Assembly: GCA_026210745.1 (NCBI GenBank)
Contig: CP110632.1
Span: forward strand, 2,665,001 to 2,729,000
Length of the DNA: 64,000 bases
Source: Exobasidium rhododendri
Lineage: Eukaryota; Basidiomycota; Exobasidiomycetes; Exobasidiales; Exobasidiaceae
Reading direction: 5' to 3'
Shown: in pieces, positions 23,170 through 34,300 of the stretch
Position numbering within the stretch: position 1 is the stretch's first letter
Layout of the letters: each line of letters begins with the position of its first letter
Made by a program: the position numbers and the translations under genes
Notes under the pieces: generated by a model
Databases searched by the model: none
What the model was told of the DNA's origin: nothing
Seen by the model: the letters and a program-made list of their open reading frames with translations, nothing else

Positions 23170-23333
23170 CTTCTCTTGCTCCGCCAGGCTCCTAATTTTA
23201 GCCATGCTCCTGATATCGCCCCTGACGGTGCTCCTTCTCCTGCTCGTATGCCCCTGCCGATTCTCTTTCTCATCACGAAGAACGCTCGCAATTGTATTAT
23301 TATCCATCACAATCCATATAATGCCGTATTTCC

Positions 23334-24830
23334 TCAGCTGTCCTTGTAGAGAGCATTCCAATGAGCTGTCAGTCTTTCGCACATCTTCGGACGATGTTTC
23401 CATTCTTGTATGATGCCGCCCAGTACACATCCTGTCTGCACTAAAATCTCCCATACAGACTTCTCCACATCGTAGCCAAACGTTTCTCTTTGTTCAGAGA
23501 GTGGCCCCCACAAGCGAAGGGGCACTTTCGAATTCTTAGTACGCCCGTCTACGGAAACCAAGTCCCCTTCGTCTATGAGATGTCCAGCATTCATCTTTGG
23601 TGTGTTTGCATGAAGAAAGGCCGGCCGAGTTGCTTCACCACCCTTTGAATTAGACGAGGTATTCACGTACGCCTCGGGAAGATACTGAATCATCCCACTG
23701 ATCTTGCTCGCTCCCCTAGTCGATCTGTTTACTGATTTCACCGCTTTCTTTATCCGGTAGTACGGCGCTGCCAACACTGCTGCCGCTGCCATGAAAGTTT
23801 CCTTGTCTCCCTGACCTAGTGCCCCCTGACTCAAGAGAGGGTAGTAGAAATCGGGCCCATAGAAATTGTAGTACGTAGCCAAAAGCAGAGTTTTCAAGTG
23901 AGTTTTCTTGTTGATCAACAGTTGGCCAGCTTCACTGGACGACTTGGGCAGGTGCGGTGGCATATCGGCAAGACCTGCGATGCGATAAAACAGAGGTGAT
24001 TCACTTGCCAGCCAAAAGTCCGGCCAAACGATCAGGCCGGTAGTGAGATAGGCTGAAGAGGTGAAAAGATCTTTATCCGGATCGACCAGGGGTATGCTAT
24101 CACTGTCAAGATACAGTACCTCTGCAAAGGAACTGAACAACATGGCAAGTGACTTCAGTTGATAATGCGAAACAGGAGGAGCTTGAGTTGCATTTCTGTT
24201 CAGAAACTCTGCAATGATCGAGCATTTCGCATTCAGAGTGGGAAGATAGTCTCTGCAGATCTCGCTCTCATACTCTGATTGATCAGCAAGAAAGACTTCC
24301 ACCGGTAGTTGGCTTCCTGTCTTGCGCAACATGTGTATTCCAACTATTGCCGGTCCAAAGTACTCGCCCCCTCCCACCGTCACCACGCCTCGACCCGTAT
24401 AGATGCGCTCGCCGTCGGTAAAGATCTTACCAAGACTAGAGACGAAAGAAGCATGTGCTGTTGTGATCACTTCTATGTCTGAATTGCTGTTCTTGACGAG
24501 GTTCAACCCTAGGACTCTGTAATTGGTCTCATCGGAAGGCGGCGCGGCTACATTCTGCGACGCCCTCTGGAGTTCTATCTTGCTTGCAAGTGGGCGTGCA
24601 TCAACGAATGCCTTGGCCCAGCTCTCATGCCATACCTTCTGTATCGTCTTTGTCGTCCTGTGACCTTCGAGCGGCGCATCTTTCTCGCCGATTGTTGCTA
24701 CATTTTGCGGACTGATGATCCATTTCTGGGGCAAGACAGCAGCAGGATAAAGATTGATGACGACAAACAGTCCGATACTGAATACTATAAACGAGACAAC
24801 ATAGTATAGGGCACGTCTACTTGATAGCAT
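23334..24830 (-). CDS. Golgi alpha-mannosyltransferase GT71 (Mnn1/Mnn2-like)
   Basis: Intronless, 498 aa from the ATG of MLSSRRALYY; nine extra upstream codons lack an ATG. A type II signal anchor covers about residues 9-29. Residues GRGVVTVGGGEYFGPAIVGIHMLRKTGSQLPVEVFLA form the GT71 nucleotide-sugar binding opening, and LYLDSDSIPL near 240 carries the DXD metal site. The following region (GLIVWPDFW..., SSEAGQLLINK, GDKETFMAAA) is the conserved catalytic part of Mnn1/Mnn2/Mnn5-type enzymes, which extend outer-chain or O-linked mannans with alpha-1,2 or alpha-1,3 mannose. Its gene is sandwiched between GT32 and GT15 genes. Linkage specificity is not deducible. Confidence 0.9.
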   Translation of the reverse strand: MLSSRRALYYVVSFIVFSIGLFVVINLYPAAVLPQKWIISPQNVATIGEKDAPLEGHRTTKTIQKVWHESWAKAFVDARPLASKIELQRASQNVAAPPSDETNYRVLGLNLVKNSNSDIEVITTAHASFVSSLGKIFTDGERIYTGRGVVTVGGGEYFGPAIVGIHMLRKTGSQLPVEVFLADQSEYESEICRDYLPTLNAKCSIIAEFLNRNATQAPPVSHYQLKSLAMLFSSFAEVLYLDSDSIPLVDPDKDLFTSSAYLTTGLIVWPDFWLASESPLFYRIAGLADMPPHLPKSSSEAGQLLINKKTHLKTLLLATYYNFYGPDFYYPLLSQGALGQGDKETFMAAAAVLAAPYYRIKKAVKSVNRSTRGASKISGMIQYLPEAYVNTSSNSKGGEATRPAFLHANTPKMNAGHLIDEGDLVSVDGRTKNSKVPLRLWGPLSEQRETFGYDVEKSVWEILVQTGCVLGGIIQEWKHRPKMCERLTAHWNALYKDS

Positions 24831-25186
24831 GTCACCTACATGCGCGAGTCGAGGCAAAGAAGAGGAACAACGTTAGGCCACTCTCCAGCAAGACAGGAGG
24901 ATGCACACTAGAAACTGAGTTTAGGCGAGTCGGTGTGGCTTTAAATTCTTCGTCGTTACTTTCTGTTCTCTTATTGTGCACTTAAAAAAAGATAGGCGCG
25001 GCGCGTTCCCATCCCACCCACACTTCAGAGCACCTCGATCTCTTGCATGGGTGCAACAGGTGTCCCTTCGATGGTGTGCTCGAACTGCAAGTATTGCAAG
25101 AAGATGATGGGGCACTAGTTCTACAAAAGGAAGAGAAAATACCACTCGGCGGTTGCGTTGCCTATCTTGTCTTATACAAGTGATTT
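24831..25186. other. Short intergenic region between GT71 and GT15 genes
   Basis: About 355 bp between the start of GT71 and the end of GT15, both on the minus strand. It contains TTTAAA around 24940-24945 and an A7 run near 24984-24990; nothing else stands out. Confidence 0.45.
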
Positions 25187-26706
25187 TCACAGCAAGGGAT
25201 TATAACTCGGTCTCCCTTTCCCGACTGGCAAACTGCGTGGCACAACGTATCCGGCTGGCTCCTTCTCGTCTGCGCCAGCCCACCACTTTTTCAAGCATGA
25301 ATAGCTGTTGTAGTCAAATGACTGTAAGGGAGTAAGAAGAAAGGTTCAATGAAAGACAACAGTGTGAAAGTGGTCGTAGAAAGGACTCACAGACGAGGGA
25401 TCACAATCGCATCTTCCCTTGTGGTACGCTTGGTTGCGTGGACAATGATCCCACGGCTTGTGCGAGTAACCTATATCATCGAAATGGTGCAGCTTCGCCT
25501 TATCCAAGAACAGCGCAGCCGCCAGACTATGTATCGGCGCATCTCCCCATCTTTCGTAGAAGAAGCCGCCTGCTTTATCAAGGTAATTGAAATACTCCAT
25601 GTATTCTTTGCTTCTCCAGAATCGCAAGTCGGCAATTTCGAAGTTCGACCAGAAATGACACATGTTCCATTCGCTCTCTGCAACCTTGCTGATATCGGGT
25701 GTGTCGCTAGCATCGGTCAAGAAATGCAAACCTGCTCGCTTGTTGACGTAGTCTGGATGCAAGGCGATAAAGTCCTTTGTCGTTTGATACAACGTCGTGA
25801 CCGTATCTCGAGTCTCGTGTGCTGCAATGGTAAAGCCATACGTCTTGTTGTTGATGGCCATGAATGCAAACGGATCGTAGTCAATGTTACACCGTATCTC
25901 GATGCCCGGCTCCACTCTCCAGTAGTAGTCCAAGTCGAGAGTCAAGGGATGCTGAAAGAAGAACCCGGATTGGAATCGACACATGTGACGGTACGACTCG
26001 GAAGCACCGTAGATGTATGTATGGGCGTTCTTCTTCCTGGTTTCGGCAGCCTTCTCCTTGGATATCCAGTCGGGAATGCTCCAGTGCTCCTTGGGCACAA
26101 GACCGAATCTAACCTCGCTGTTCGTCATGCTGCTCACTTCTTTCACGAACAGCTCTGTGAATGGCTCGTCTGCGGATGCAAGAGGATGTACAGGTCAACC
26201 ACATTGTTCTGGTCTTTAATCTCGCCGACACCTTTCACTCTATCTCAAAGCGGTAGCATGGACTCACCATTCAAAAAGATCCACGGGTACTCGAATTTGT
26301 GGTTGAATCGTTTCTCTACCTGCTTCATACTGTTCTTCATCTGATTCAGCTCTCGATTGCGTACTAGCACGATGAATCCTGCCTTCATCTTCAGTGCTTT
26401 GTTTGCGACTTTCGGTAGATGGGAAGGAGGGTAGAAATTCCCATCTGCCCCCGTTTTGGAAGCTTTTAGAATATCGTCAACCGAAGCTGCGACCTGTGCT
26501 TGTGAATTTTGGCTATTTTGTACATCTAGTGTTGATTGGTATACTACAGTGCCGAAAAGCTTCGGTGGGCGAACGAGAATGATGTGCGCAAGTGTGAAGG
26601 TGAAGTATATGGAGCACAGCAAGAGCAGTACAAATGACACAACCTGATACGTCGAAAACCGCCGCTGAGTCGGCTTGTTCGTTGGCGATAGAGGAAGCTG
26701 GATCAT
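25187..26706 (-). CDS. Golgi alpha-1,2-mannosyltransferase GT15 (Kre2/Mnt1 family)
   Basis: Three exons on the minus strand: 26706-26268, 26169-25391 and 25321-25187, total 450 aa. A signal anchor lies at about residues 19-45. The first junction restores FLNDEPFTELF, a classic Kre2 signature. Then come YGASESYRHMCRFQSGFFF, YYWRVEPGIE near 228 with the conserved Glu, DYDPFAFM, the substrate-site region around NFEIADLRFWRS, and GGFFYERWGDAPIHSLA. The last exon supplies FDYNSYSCLKKWW, found at the end of Kre2-type enzymes after the CDCDPSS cysteine pair. Kre2/Mnt1 proteins add alpha-1,2-mannose to O- and N-linked chains. It is the third distinct mannosyltransferase family in a 4.8-kb block. Confidence 0.94.
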
Positions 26707-27615
26707 GGCACAGAATGGCCGATCCTAGTGGTAAATATTAAGACTGAGGCGGACCGGAGTGCAAGACTGGAAGAGAAGTCATAGAGAGGTGCAGCTTCGG
26801 CCACGCTTTCTAAATTCCCGACAATCCATCATAAATCTGTCATTGAGGGAAGCCGGACAATTGATTCGGCATAGGCTTTTTATTTTCCGTAGGCTGTGTC
26901 TCCCCCTCCGCCTGTAGAACCCTTGAATCTGTGTCGGGTAGGGTAGAGCGGCCAAATCTGTATTCGACAATTCTCACTCTCCCCTTGACGTGCTACTGTG
27001 ACAATTAGGATTTCTGATTCTATTTCTACATCTATTGCAGAATTCATTCTTGCGCCACAGTTCCCTCGTCTCTATGTAGGCGAACTTCAAATTTATTTTT
27101 AGACGCGTTCGGGCCTCGTTCTCGCACACTTGGGGGGGGGAGGATCGTGTCGAGGGAAAGAGAGAGCAGATTCTTCTATTACGCAGTGAAACTGTGAAGA
27201 GGGGGCTTTGCAATGCAGATGCACTTGGCTGGAATGCATACGAGAGACGAGGCTTGGTTTGACAACGCATGTCTAGTCATGCAATAGCATACATGCACGT
27301 ACTTGCTCATGTTGCAGAAGGGGGGGTTCGATGTGCAGTCGCGGATGACGGAAGGGTGGACCCCGCCTGAATTCTTCCAATAGCACTCGAGGGTTGCAAT
27401 TTTCGCAGGACAGAGAAAGGCTATTCTGGCGAGGGAATTTTCCGAGCAGAAGAAGGATGAAATCTGTCTCTTCTTATGATCTAGGTGACGAAATAGTATT
27501 TGAGGAGCAGCTTTTTCGCTCAGCAAAGAAATCTTCTTCATAACCCACTACAATCCCCTCCCTGTCAACTTTCTGTCCTCCGTACTCCTTACCTCCAAGC
27601 ACACCATCTCCTACA
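26707..27615. other. Divergent promoter region, GT15 / GPI protein
   Basis: About 900 bp. It contains a G10 run (27132-27141), a second G7 run near 27320-27326 and scattered AT-rich patches. Small ORFs give no convincing product. Likely the shared upstream region of the two diverging secretory-pathway genes. Confidence 0.4.
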
Positions 27616-28439
27616 ATGCAATCCATCAGCACTTCTGCTCTTTTCACCATCCTTATGGCCACTTTGGGTGCCGTTGCTGCTGATTTCACGGTTAGCACAC
27701 CCTCGTCGTTGGTTCAATGTCAGCCTGTCTTGATTTCATGGACTGGTGGTACTGCTCCATACTATCCGGAGATCACCAAAGCAGGCGATGTCTCTACCAT
27801 CATCAAGTCGTTTGCTGAAACGAGCACGACGAGTGTCTCATGGACGGTGGACCTTACTATTGGTGAAGATGTTACGATTGTCATTGTCGACTCGACGGGT
27901 GCTACGGCAATTTCGGGCACAACGCCAGCTACTTCCGCCGGTACATCTTCGACGTGGTGAGTTGATTTGAACCTTCCTCGCTTTTGTGGAGCTGTTTGGT
28001 TGACAAGTACTTCTGCATCCAACCCAGCCTGACTAGTAGCTCGTCATCTGATGCATCATCCACATCGTCTGCGTGAGTCCATCCTGTTATAGCAGCGGTC
28101 CGATCTCGGTAGACGCTGAACGCCGTAACGTCTCTGCTCTCCATCACTATTTTTGATTGTCACTATCACAGCACAAATACCGCGTCCACGGCCGAAAGTA
28201 CCAGCGCAACCTCCACCGCCGCGACCAGTAGCAGCAAGAGCAAGACAACCGATAGCACTTCTTCCACAAAGATGTCATCGTCGTCAGCAGCTACCACCAC
28301 CAGTGCCAGTAAATCCACTACTGCCACTAGCAGTGCAGCGACTACAACCACAACGACTGCAAACAGTGCCTTTGTCAATCAACAATCGGTGTTGGGAGTT
28401 GCAGGAGGCATCGCCTTCGTTTTCGCTGTCCTCTTCTAG
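27616..28439 (+). CDS. Ser/Thr-rich GPI-anchored cell-surface protein (Kre9/Knh domain)
   Basis: Exons 27616-27956, 28028-28072 and 28172-28439 give 217 aa. Residues 1-21 are a signal peptide. Residues about 23-105 form one beta-sandwich domain of the Kre9/Knh 'Ser-Thr-rich GPI-anchored' family (FTVSTPSSLVQCQPVLISWTGG). The 45-bp middle exon restores a second cysteine, so a disulfide with the first is plausible. A Ser/Thr/Ala-rich stalk, heavily O-mannosylatable, runs from about 115 to 190. The end is a GPI signal: a small-residue site near NSAF, then a hydrophobic tail (VLGVAGGIAFVFAVLF). The protein should reside on the plasma membrane or wall. Its stalk is the kind of substrate the neighbouring mannosyltransferases act on. 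Confidence 0.87.
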
Positions 28440-28692
28440 AGTAATTCCCCTCGCAAAATCTCATTGTCTCATTTCAATTTATCTCACCTCAAGCTTTCAT
28501 GTAGACATTGCTCCATCTCACTTTCATCTCTCCTTTAATCTACTCAATCGTTACCTGACCTCACTCCTTTACTCCGTAAGACGACTCGCTTGAATTCTTC
28601 TTCTCTTGCTGACTGTATATGACACACAATCCTCTATACGTATACAAGGTGGACGACGAGGTAGATTACAAGGCAAATCCGCTCCACACGCC

Positions 28693-29994
28693 CTACTGTA
28701 CTGCCAAGCCTTCTTCTATCGCCAGTCTATCCAACCCCGCTTCAAAATCTTCCTCGCCCTCCTCTTCCTCTCCCTCTCCTTGAGAGATGTCCATGGCGGG
28801 TTCATCGATGATGAAGTGATTGCGATCGACGTCTGTCAATCTTTGCGTTGCCAGTTTGAGACTCTCTTCTGCGTCTTCTAGATCGGTGCCCATGGAAACA
28901 GCCTGAGAAGATGGTACCTTCCCACTCTTGGAACCCTTTGCCTCCATCTCCTCCCCACGCAGTCTTTCTTCTCTTCCAAAAGCAGGTCGTGGTCCTGTCC
29001 TTGTCTCTCTTCCGGTCACTCTGCCTGCACGGTCTGCAACCTCTCCCCACAGACCACCAAGTAGTCCTTTTACTCGTTTTCTTGTCGCATCTCCACCACC
29101 TCCTCCCGTCACCGCTACCGCCGCCAGAGTGGCCAAAAGCTCTCGTGGAGTCTCTTGTTGTGGTGTTGGTGGCACTAGATAGAAAGAGGAGGGTAGGTCA
29201 AGTTCAAAGAAAGTTGAAAGTAGCGGCGACGACTTGACTAGAGATTGAAAGCGATCAAGACTTAGGAAGGGAGTGTCAAAGGGCTGATCTACATTCGCTG
29301 TTGTGGACTCTGATTTGCTGGAAGAAGGTAACTTCACATAGTCGTCTGGCGTAATCTTGCTTGCTCGGTCCATTGCAATCTCAAATAGCGCATCAAGACC
29401 ACGGGTAAGCTCACGTTGCCATTCTTGCGACGCTTTGGAGAACGTCTCAACGCTATCTTGCGCCCATTTCATAGCTCCAGAAGAGGGTGATTCTGGGTCG
29501 ATAGGCATCGGTGGTTGTAAGCTCGAATACTTCTTCCCGAGCAATTCTTCCAGCTCTGTTGCAATGACGCCCCTAGGTCGTCCAGCTGCGTAAGTGACGA
29601 ACCTCAGAGCCGGATACCGAGTCTCATACACGAAATTCAGTCTTGCTAATTTCTTGTCATTTTCTTCGTCTACTACGTTCGCCTGTTGTTCTGCTTTGCT
29701 ACTTTCACTGATCTTACCCTTTGCACCGATGCGAGGATGGCCTCCAATCAAGACCTCTTTGTCGCTGTCCTCCCAGCCTGGTGCTTCGTCAATGCAATAT
29801 CTTGCGACGTCCAGCAGTCCTTCGTAAGAGCTAGGTCGATCCTCCTCCGGTAGTGAGATGACTGCTTCATTACACTCCTCTGACAGTCGCTGTAAGTGCG
29901 CTGGCGAATGGAGCTCCAGAAGGCGAAGCAGTAGCGGTGAAAGAGTGGAAACAGTTGCTGTTGGTAGCTGCTCCGGTGCTGGCAGACCACTCAT
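28693..29994 (-). CDS. OHCU decarboxylase-domain protein with long C-terminal extension
   Basis: 2-oxo-4-hydroxy-4-carboxy-5-ureidoimidazoline decarboxylase converts the product of urate oxidation and HIU hydrolysis to S-allantoin. Intronless, 433 aa. The domain covers about residues 15-215: LLELHSPAHLQRL, GGHPRIG with the catalytic-type His, SSKAEQQ with the conserved Glu-Gln, and LNFVYETRYPALRFVTYAAGRPR. Single-domain enzymes are about 170-190 aa. Here more than 200 residues follow, first a leucine-rich helical piece with a Gly run (about residues 301-305), then a charged tail with EGEEEEGEEDFEAGLDRL. Urate breakdown is the likely role; the tail is unexplained. The gene shares a CACGTG-bearing promoter with the divergent cation exchanger. 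Confidence 0.85.
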   Translation of the reverse strand: MSGLPAPEQLPTATVSTLSPLLLRLLELHSPAHLQRLSEECNEAVISLPEEDRPSSYEGLLDVARYCIDEAPGWEDSDKEVLIGGHPRIGAKGKISESSKAEQQANVVDEENDKKLARLNFVYETRYPALRFVTYAAGRPRGVIATELEELLGKKYSSLQPPMPIDPESPSSGAMKWAQDSVETFSKASQEWQRELTRGLDALFEIAMDRASKITPDDYVKLPSSSKSESTTANVDQPFDTPFLSLDRFQSLVKSSPLLSTFFELDLPSSFYLVPPTPQQETPRELLATLAAVAVTGGGGGDATRKRVKGLLGGLWGEVADRAGRVTGRETRTGPRPAFGREERLRGEEMEAKGSKSGKVPSSQAVSMGTDLEDAEESLKLATQRLTDVDRNHFIIDEPAMDISQGEGEEEEGEEDFEAGLDRLAIEEGLAVQ

Positions 29995-30399
29995 ATTATG
30001 GGAATTGGTCGTGTGAACACGATGTAGCTACAGGGAGAGACGGACTGCTTGTTGCTCAATGCCGAAACTTGATTTCCGACAACCTTATAATTGCTCGCTC
30101 GAGCCATTGCCCTGCATCCCACGTGGGCCATGCATTGGCATCACAAAGGGGATGCGCGCTAGAGCTTGGACCGATTTTGACTTTTACGTTGTACAGGCCT
30201 CAGGGGCCCACCGACTTTGAGACATCCCGCCGATTCTTGCCTTGACACAAATCTCTTTGCATACACCCGCTGTCTCCAGTCTCGCAGGACTGAACAGCAC
30301 CTTCCTTACTCAAAGGAGGCATTCAAGCTTTGTTTACTTGAGCTACCAACTGGACTCATGTACTCGACCCGCTGACCAAAGGAGAAGGACAATCATAAA
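29995..30399. promoter_or_regulatory. Divergent promoter with CCCACGTGGG palindrome
   Basis: About 405 bp shared by OHCU decarboxylase (minus) and the VNX1-like exchanger (plus). A 10-bp perfect palindrome CCCACGTGGG at 30118-30127 contains a CACGTG E-box, the site of bHLH factors of the Cbf1/Pho4 class. Another small palindrome, GGGGCCC, occurs near 30205. No gene. Confidence 0.5.
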
Positions 30400-31291
30400 A
30401 TGTCGGACCCTAGGAGTACAAGCTCCCTTAATCAACAACCTATCGGGATCGAAAATAAAATGGATGAAGGCAAGAAAGCGAACGATGCAGGGCTATCTTC
30501 CAAGGGTATAGGCAGTGAAGTGCAGTCTCTAAGTACAACGCCTACCCAGTCACAGCTGTCAGCGGCCTCTCATGCAAAAGAGACAAGTCAGAGCACGGTT
30601 GGGGTCGGACAGGGGTCATCCCTGAGCGGTCGAAGTAATGCGCCATCTCAGGTGAGTGAGATACGTGGGATCCTAAGGAGAGAGTACATGCCTAACATCG
30701 AGAGAGAATGTTTCATCTTTACAGTCTACGCCTCGGGGAACCGTTCGAAAGTCGTCATTGAGCGCTGCTCGGGATGCCTCTGCGGGACTGCTTTACCCAC
30801 CTTCAGAGGTGGACACGTCTAGCATTATGAGCGCCTCGGAGTACAGTTCCGGCGATGAAGAGGGCGAAAGATTAGCTGCGAGTCTTGCTGGAAGTAGGGC
30901 AGGTGCATACAGGGGAAGATCTCTCCACGAAGATCGTCCGAATCTAGTCAGTCAAAGTTCGACAGCGAGCAGGGGCGCATTCAACACGTCGACTATGCCT
31001 GGCAAAAGTGGGACAGGGACCAGTAAGAGCAAGAGAAGACCTTCGTTGTCTTCACGAGCAATGACGAATCAATCGGAACGTGAGCGAAGTCGTGTCAGAA
31101 GAAGCAGTGTAGTTGCTAGAGCGGAGTACGAAGATGGAGAAGAGGAGGACGGTAGATTCGGACCACTTGATGACGAGGATGATGAGGTGCATCCTCAGGA
31201 TCGAGGCGAGGAGCTTGTACGAAGAAGAATGAAAGCAAGGGCTCGCGAGAAAGCTGTGAAGAAGAAAGCCGAAAAGGAAAAGGAGAAGCTT

Positions 31292-31350
<59 letters not shown>

Positions 31351-34300
31351 ACAGCAACAGGTAGCTCGACAAATGCAGCCAGGCCAAGGTGCCCAACCAC
31401 TGAGTCCAAGATTGCAGGCCGCTAGTCGACAGTCACTAGTGTCCAGCTCTCCTCAAATAGAAAGAGAAGGCAAGCCGACATACATTCCTCTGCCTGGACC
31501 AGACGTTTCCGGGTCGCAATCGTTGCAATCGCCCTACCTTCCCCTTAGTCCCGCGCCGAAAGGACAATACAGTTATCCTTCCCCACACTCTCACATCAGA
31601 AGACCTGGTGGGAAGGCAAGTGAGTCAACAGCAGGAGGTCTCGGCAACAGATTGAGTGTTATGAGCGGAGGATATGGCAGTACGATTGGACCACCTTCTC
31701 GCAATCACTCCTTGAATGTTCCCACGCCCCAACAAGGATCTGGCCCAGACGTGTTTTCGGAAGCTTCTATGAGCGAGCCAGGTGCAAACGGTAGTGTTCG
31801 TGAAGGTAGCATAGTGGGACATGATGAAGAAGATGAAGAGAGAGACACCGTAGCTGGTTTGGCCACCGAATTAGGCCAAAGAGGAGAGCAGAACCTGATC
31901 GGCGAAGATCAAGACGGGGACGGGGAAGGAGCAGCAGTGAACGAAGATGGCGATGATGAAGAGGAAGATGTTGACCAAACATCACCAAGTCTGAGTGGCG
32001 AAGGTGGAAGTGACGAGGATGTGGAGTACACACTAAAAGATCGACAGGATGCGATCAACATCGAGCATCCATTTGGCTTGCCCATCTGGAAGCCAGCCTT
32101 GTACAAGAAATCTCGAACGGTGACGAGGAATGCCGAGATTGCATTGCATTCAATTCCCAGTGCCGCCGCCGAAAGACACCTTTTGCCCGGGAATATACTC
32201 TGGACGATCTTTGCAGGATTCTGGCTGAGTTTGGTGTGTTTCGTCGGTGCTGTCATCATCAATTTCGTCCCTTACGGTGGATCCAAATACGCAAGGGTGG
32301 CGTGGGAATTAGGAAGGTACCTTTTCTGGCCTTTTGGGAAATATGTCGAGGTGGAGGTTGATCCTGAGAGTGGTCACCGTGGACATGCTCCTATCAGTGG
32401 CTATGATCGAGATGCAGGCACTGGGGAAGAGCAGCTATACGAAAACTCCTTTGACCCAACTGCCACCAAGTATCCCGTTGATCAGCAGACTGTGGAATCA
32501 AAAGACAGCGGCAGCTTGGACCTTTCAAGAAACGCTACCATCCGACCAGGTGAAACAATTGAAGCATACAAGAGATTACACGACCAGGAGCAGAGCAGCG
32601 GATCCAGTTCCTCCAATGAAACGCAGCATCAAGCAACCTCTGCGACGACGGAAGATGTTTCCGAAGAGCAAACACTGCTCAAGGGAAAGGCAAAAAGCAG
32701 CTACGGCACAATGAATGGTGTCGGAGATGCGAAGAGTCCAGTCGTCGACAGCGCGCAACGAATCGAAGAAGAGTGTGACATCTACGGCTACGTCCATGAT
32801 GAGAACGGCAAGGACGTCGGTCGATACTCGCGCATCCTAGGTACTTTTGCTTACGGTCTCTTGTTCTGGCTCTTGATTGCGCCTCTGATGGGCATCGTTT
32901 GCTTGAGCTGTTGGGGCTTGGTGTTCCCGATCCCGATGGCCAAGTTAACATGGGTCTTGCTCAAGAATCTCTCCATCCGGCCGCTCTCTCTACACTTCCG
33001 CAGTGCTCCTGGTGTTCAAAAGGATCACGACGCTGACGAGGACGATGGCGATACGAAAGCTAATCAAAAGCACTTCTTGCGACCACTCAAGCCAGGTCAA
33101 TTTGCACCGCGATCCCACAAATCGCGAAAGGATGGCCAGCTCTTCCGGAGAAGTAAGATTCTTCTATGCACTTACCGCGCCATGGGAAGTCAGTACTACA
33201 AGTATACCGTCGGAGGTGTCAACATCCTCTTTGTCAACACGCTGCCCTTTGTCTTCTTCACCATCTTTGACTTTTTCTTCGTTGAACCGTACGTCCACAA
33301 GCATCACGTCCAACCTGGCTTCTTGACAGCGATCAGTAGTCAGGGGGCTATGTTTGTGTTTGCTCTGGGCAGTGTCATTCCGTTGAGCTACTTTATTGGA
33401 ATGGCGGTCGCTTCCATCAGTGCACAGAGTAGTATTGGAATGGGCGCCGTGATCAACGCCACCTTTGGATCAATTGTAGAGATCATCCTATACGGCATCG
33501 CTTTGACACAGCACAAGGCCAGACTAGTCGAAGGTAGTTTGGTCGGTTCCATCCTGGCGGGTGTACTGCTGATGCCAGGAATCTCCATGTGCTCGGGTGC
33601 AACGAGAAGAAAAGAGCAACGCTTCAACGCAAGATCAGCAGGTGTGACCAGCACAATGTTGATCATGGCCATCATCGGTATCCTGACCCCGACATTGTTC
33701 TACCAGATCTACGGCACATTTCAATTGACGTGCAAAGGCTGTCCTATGGATTCTCTGCCGGGAGATTCATGGACTTGTAAACGATGCTTCTACGAGCATG
33801 TCCCGCCAGCTACTGACCCCTTCTACCAAGAGAATGTGAAAGGACTCATGTATACCTGCACTGTCATCCTGGTCTTGTCGTATGGGATCGGTCTCTGGTT
33901 CTCTTTACGGACACATGCTTCACAAATCTGGCAGAATCCTCTGCCATCAACAGCAGCACCACCACAGCATCAAGTTAATCAGGCTATGCCACTGCAGGGA
34001 CACATCGCACCGCTTCCCCTGAATGCTCCCTCGGCGTACCCTCAAGGTTCTCATCGGTCTAGCCTCTACAAGAGGGCCTTGCCGGCCAATGTAGTCCAGC
34101 AACTCCTTCCGATTTCCCATGGTAGACCTTACAGCCAGAGCCAGACGCTGAAGTCGACTAAGAGTACGGGCGCTGGATCCACAGCAGATCGAGACAGTGC
34201 GACACAACTACCAGAAGGGCTTAGTCAAGAGGAGTACGATCGAGCCATCAGCTTGACCACCAGTACGTTCCAGAATGCCATTCGACTACAGCAACAGCAG

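Noticed and set aside
25349-26344. 331-codon plus-strand ORF antisense to the GT15 gene
   Set aside because: It is a shadow of the GT15 exons. The minus strand carries all Kre2 motifs with matching splice sites, while this translation shows no motif.
31052-31409. Minus-strand ORFs with poly-Leu and poly-Ala runs
   Set aside because: Translation artefacts of the CAG repeat in the other strand and frames.
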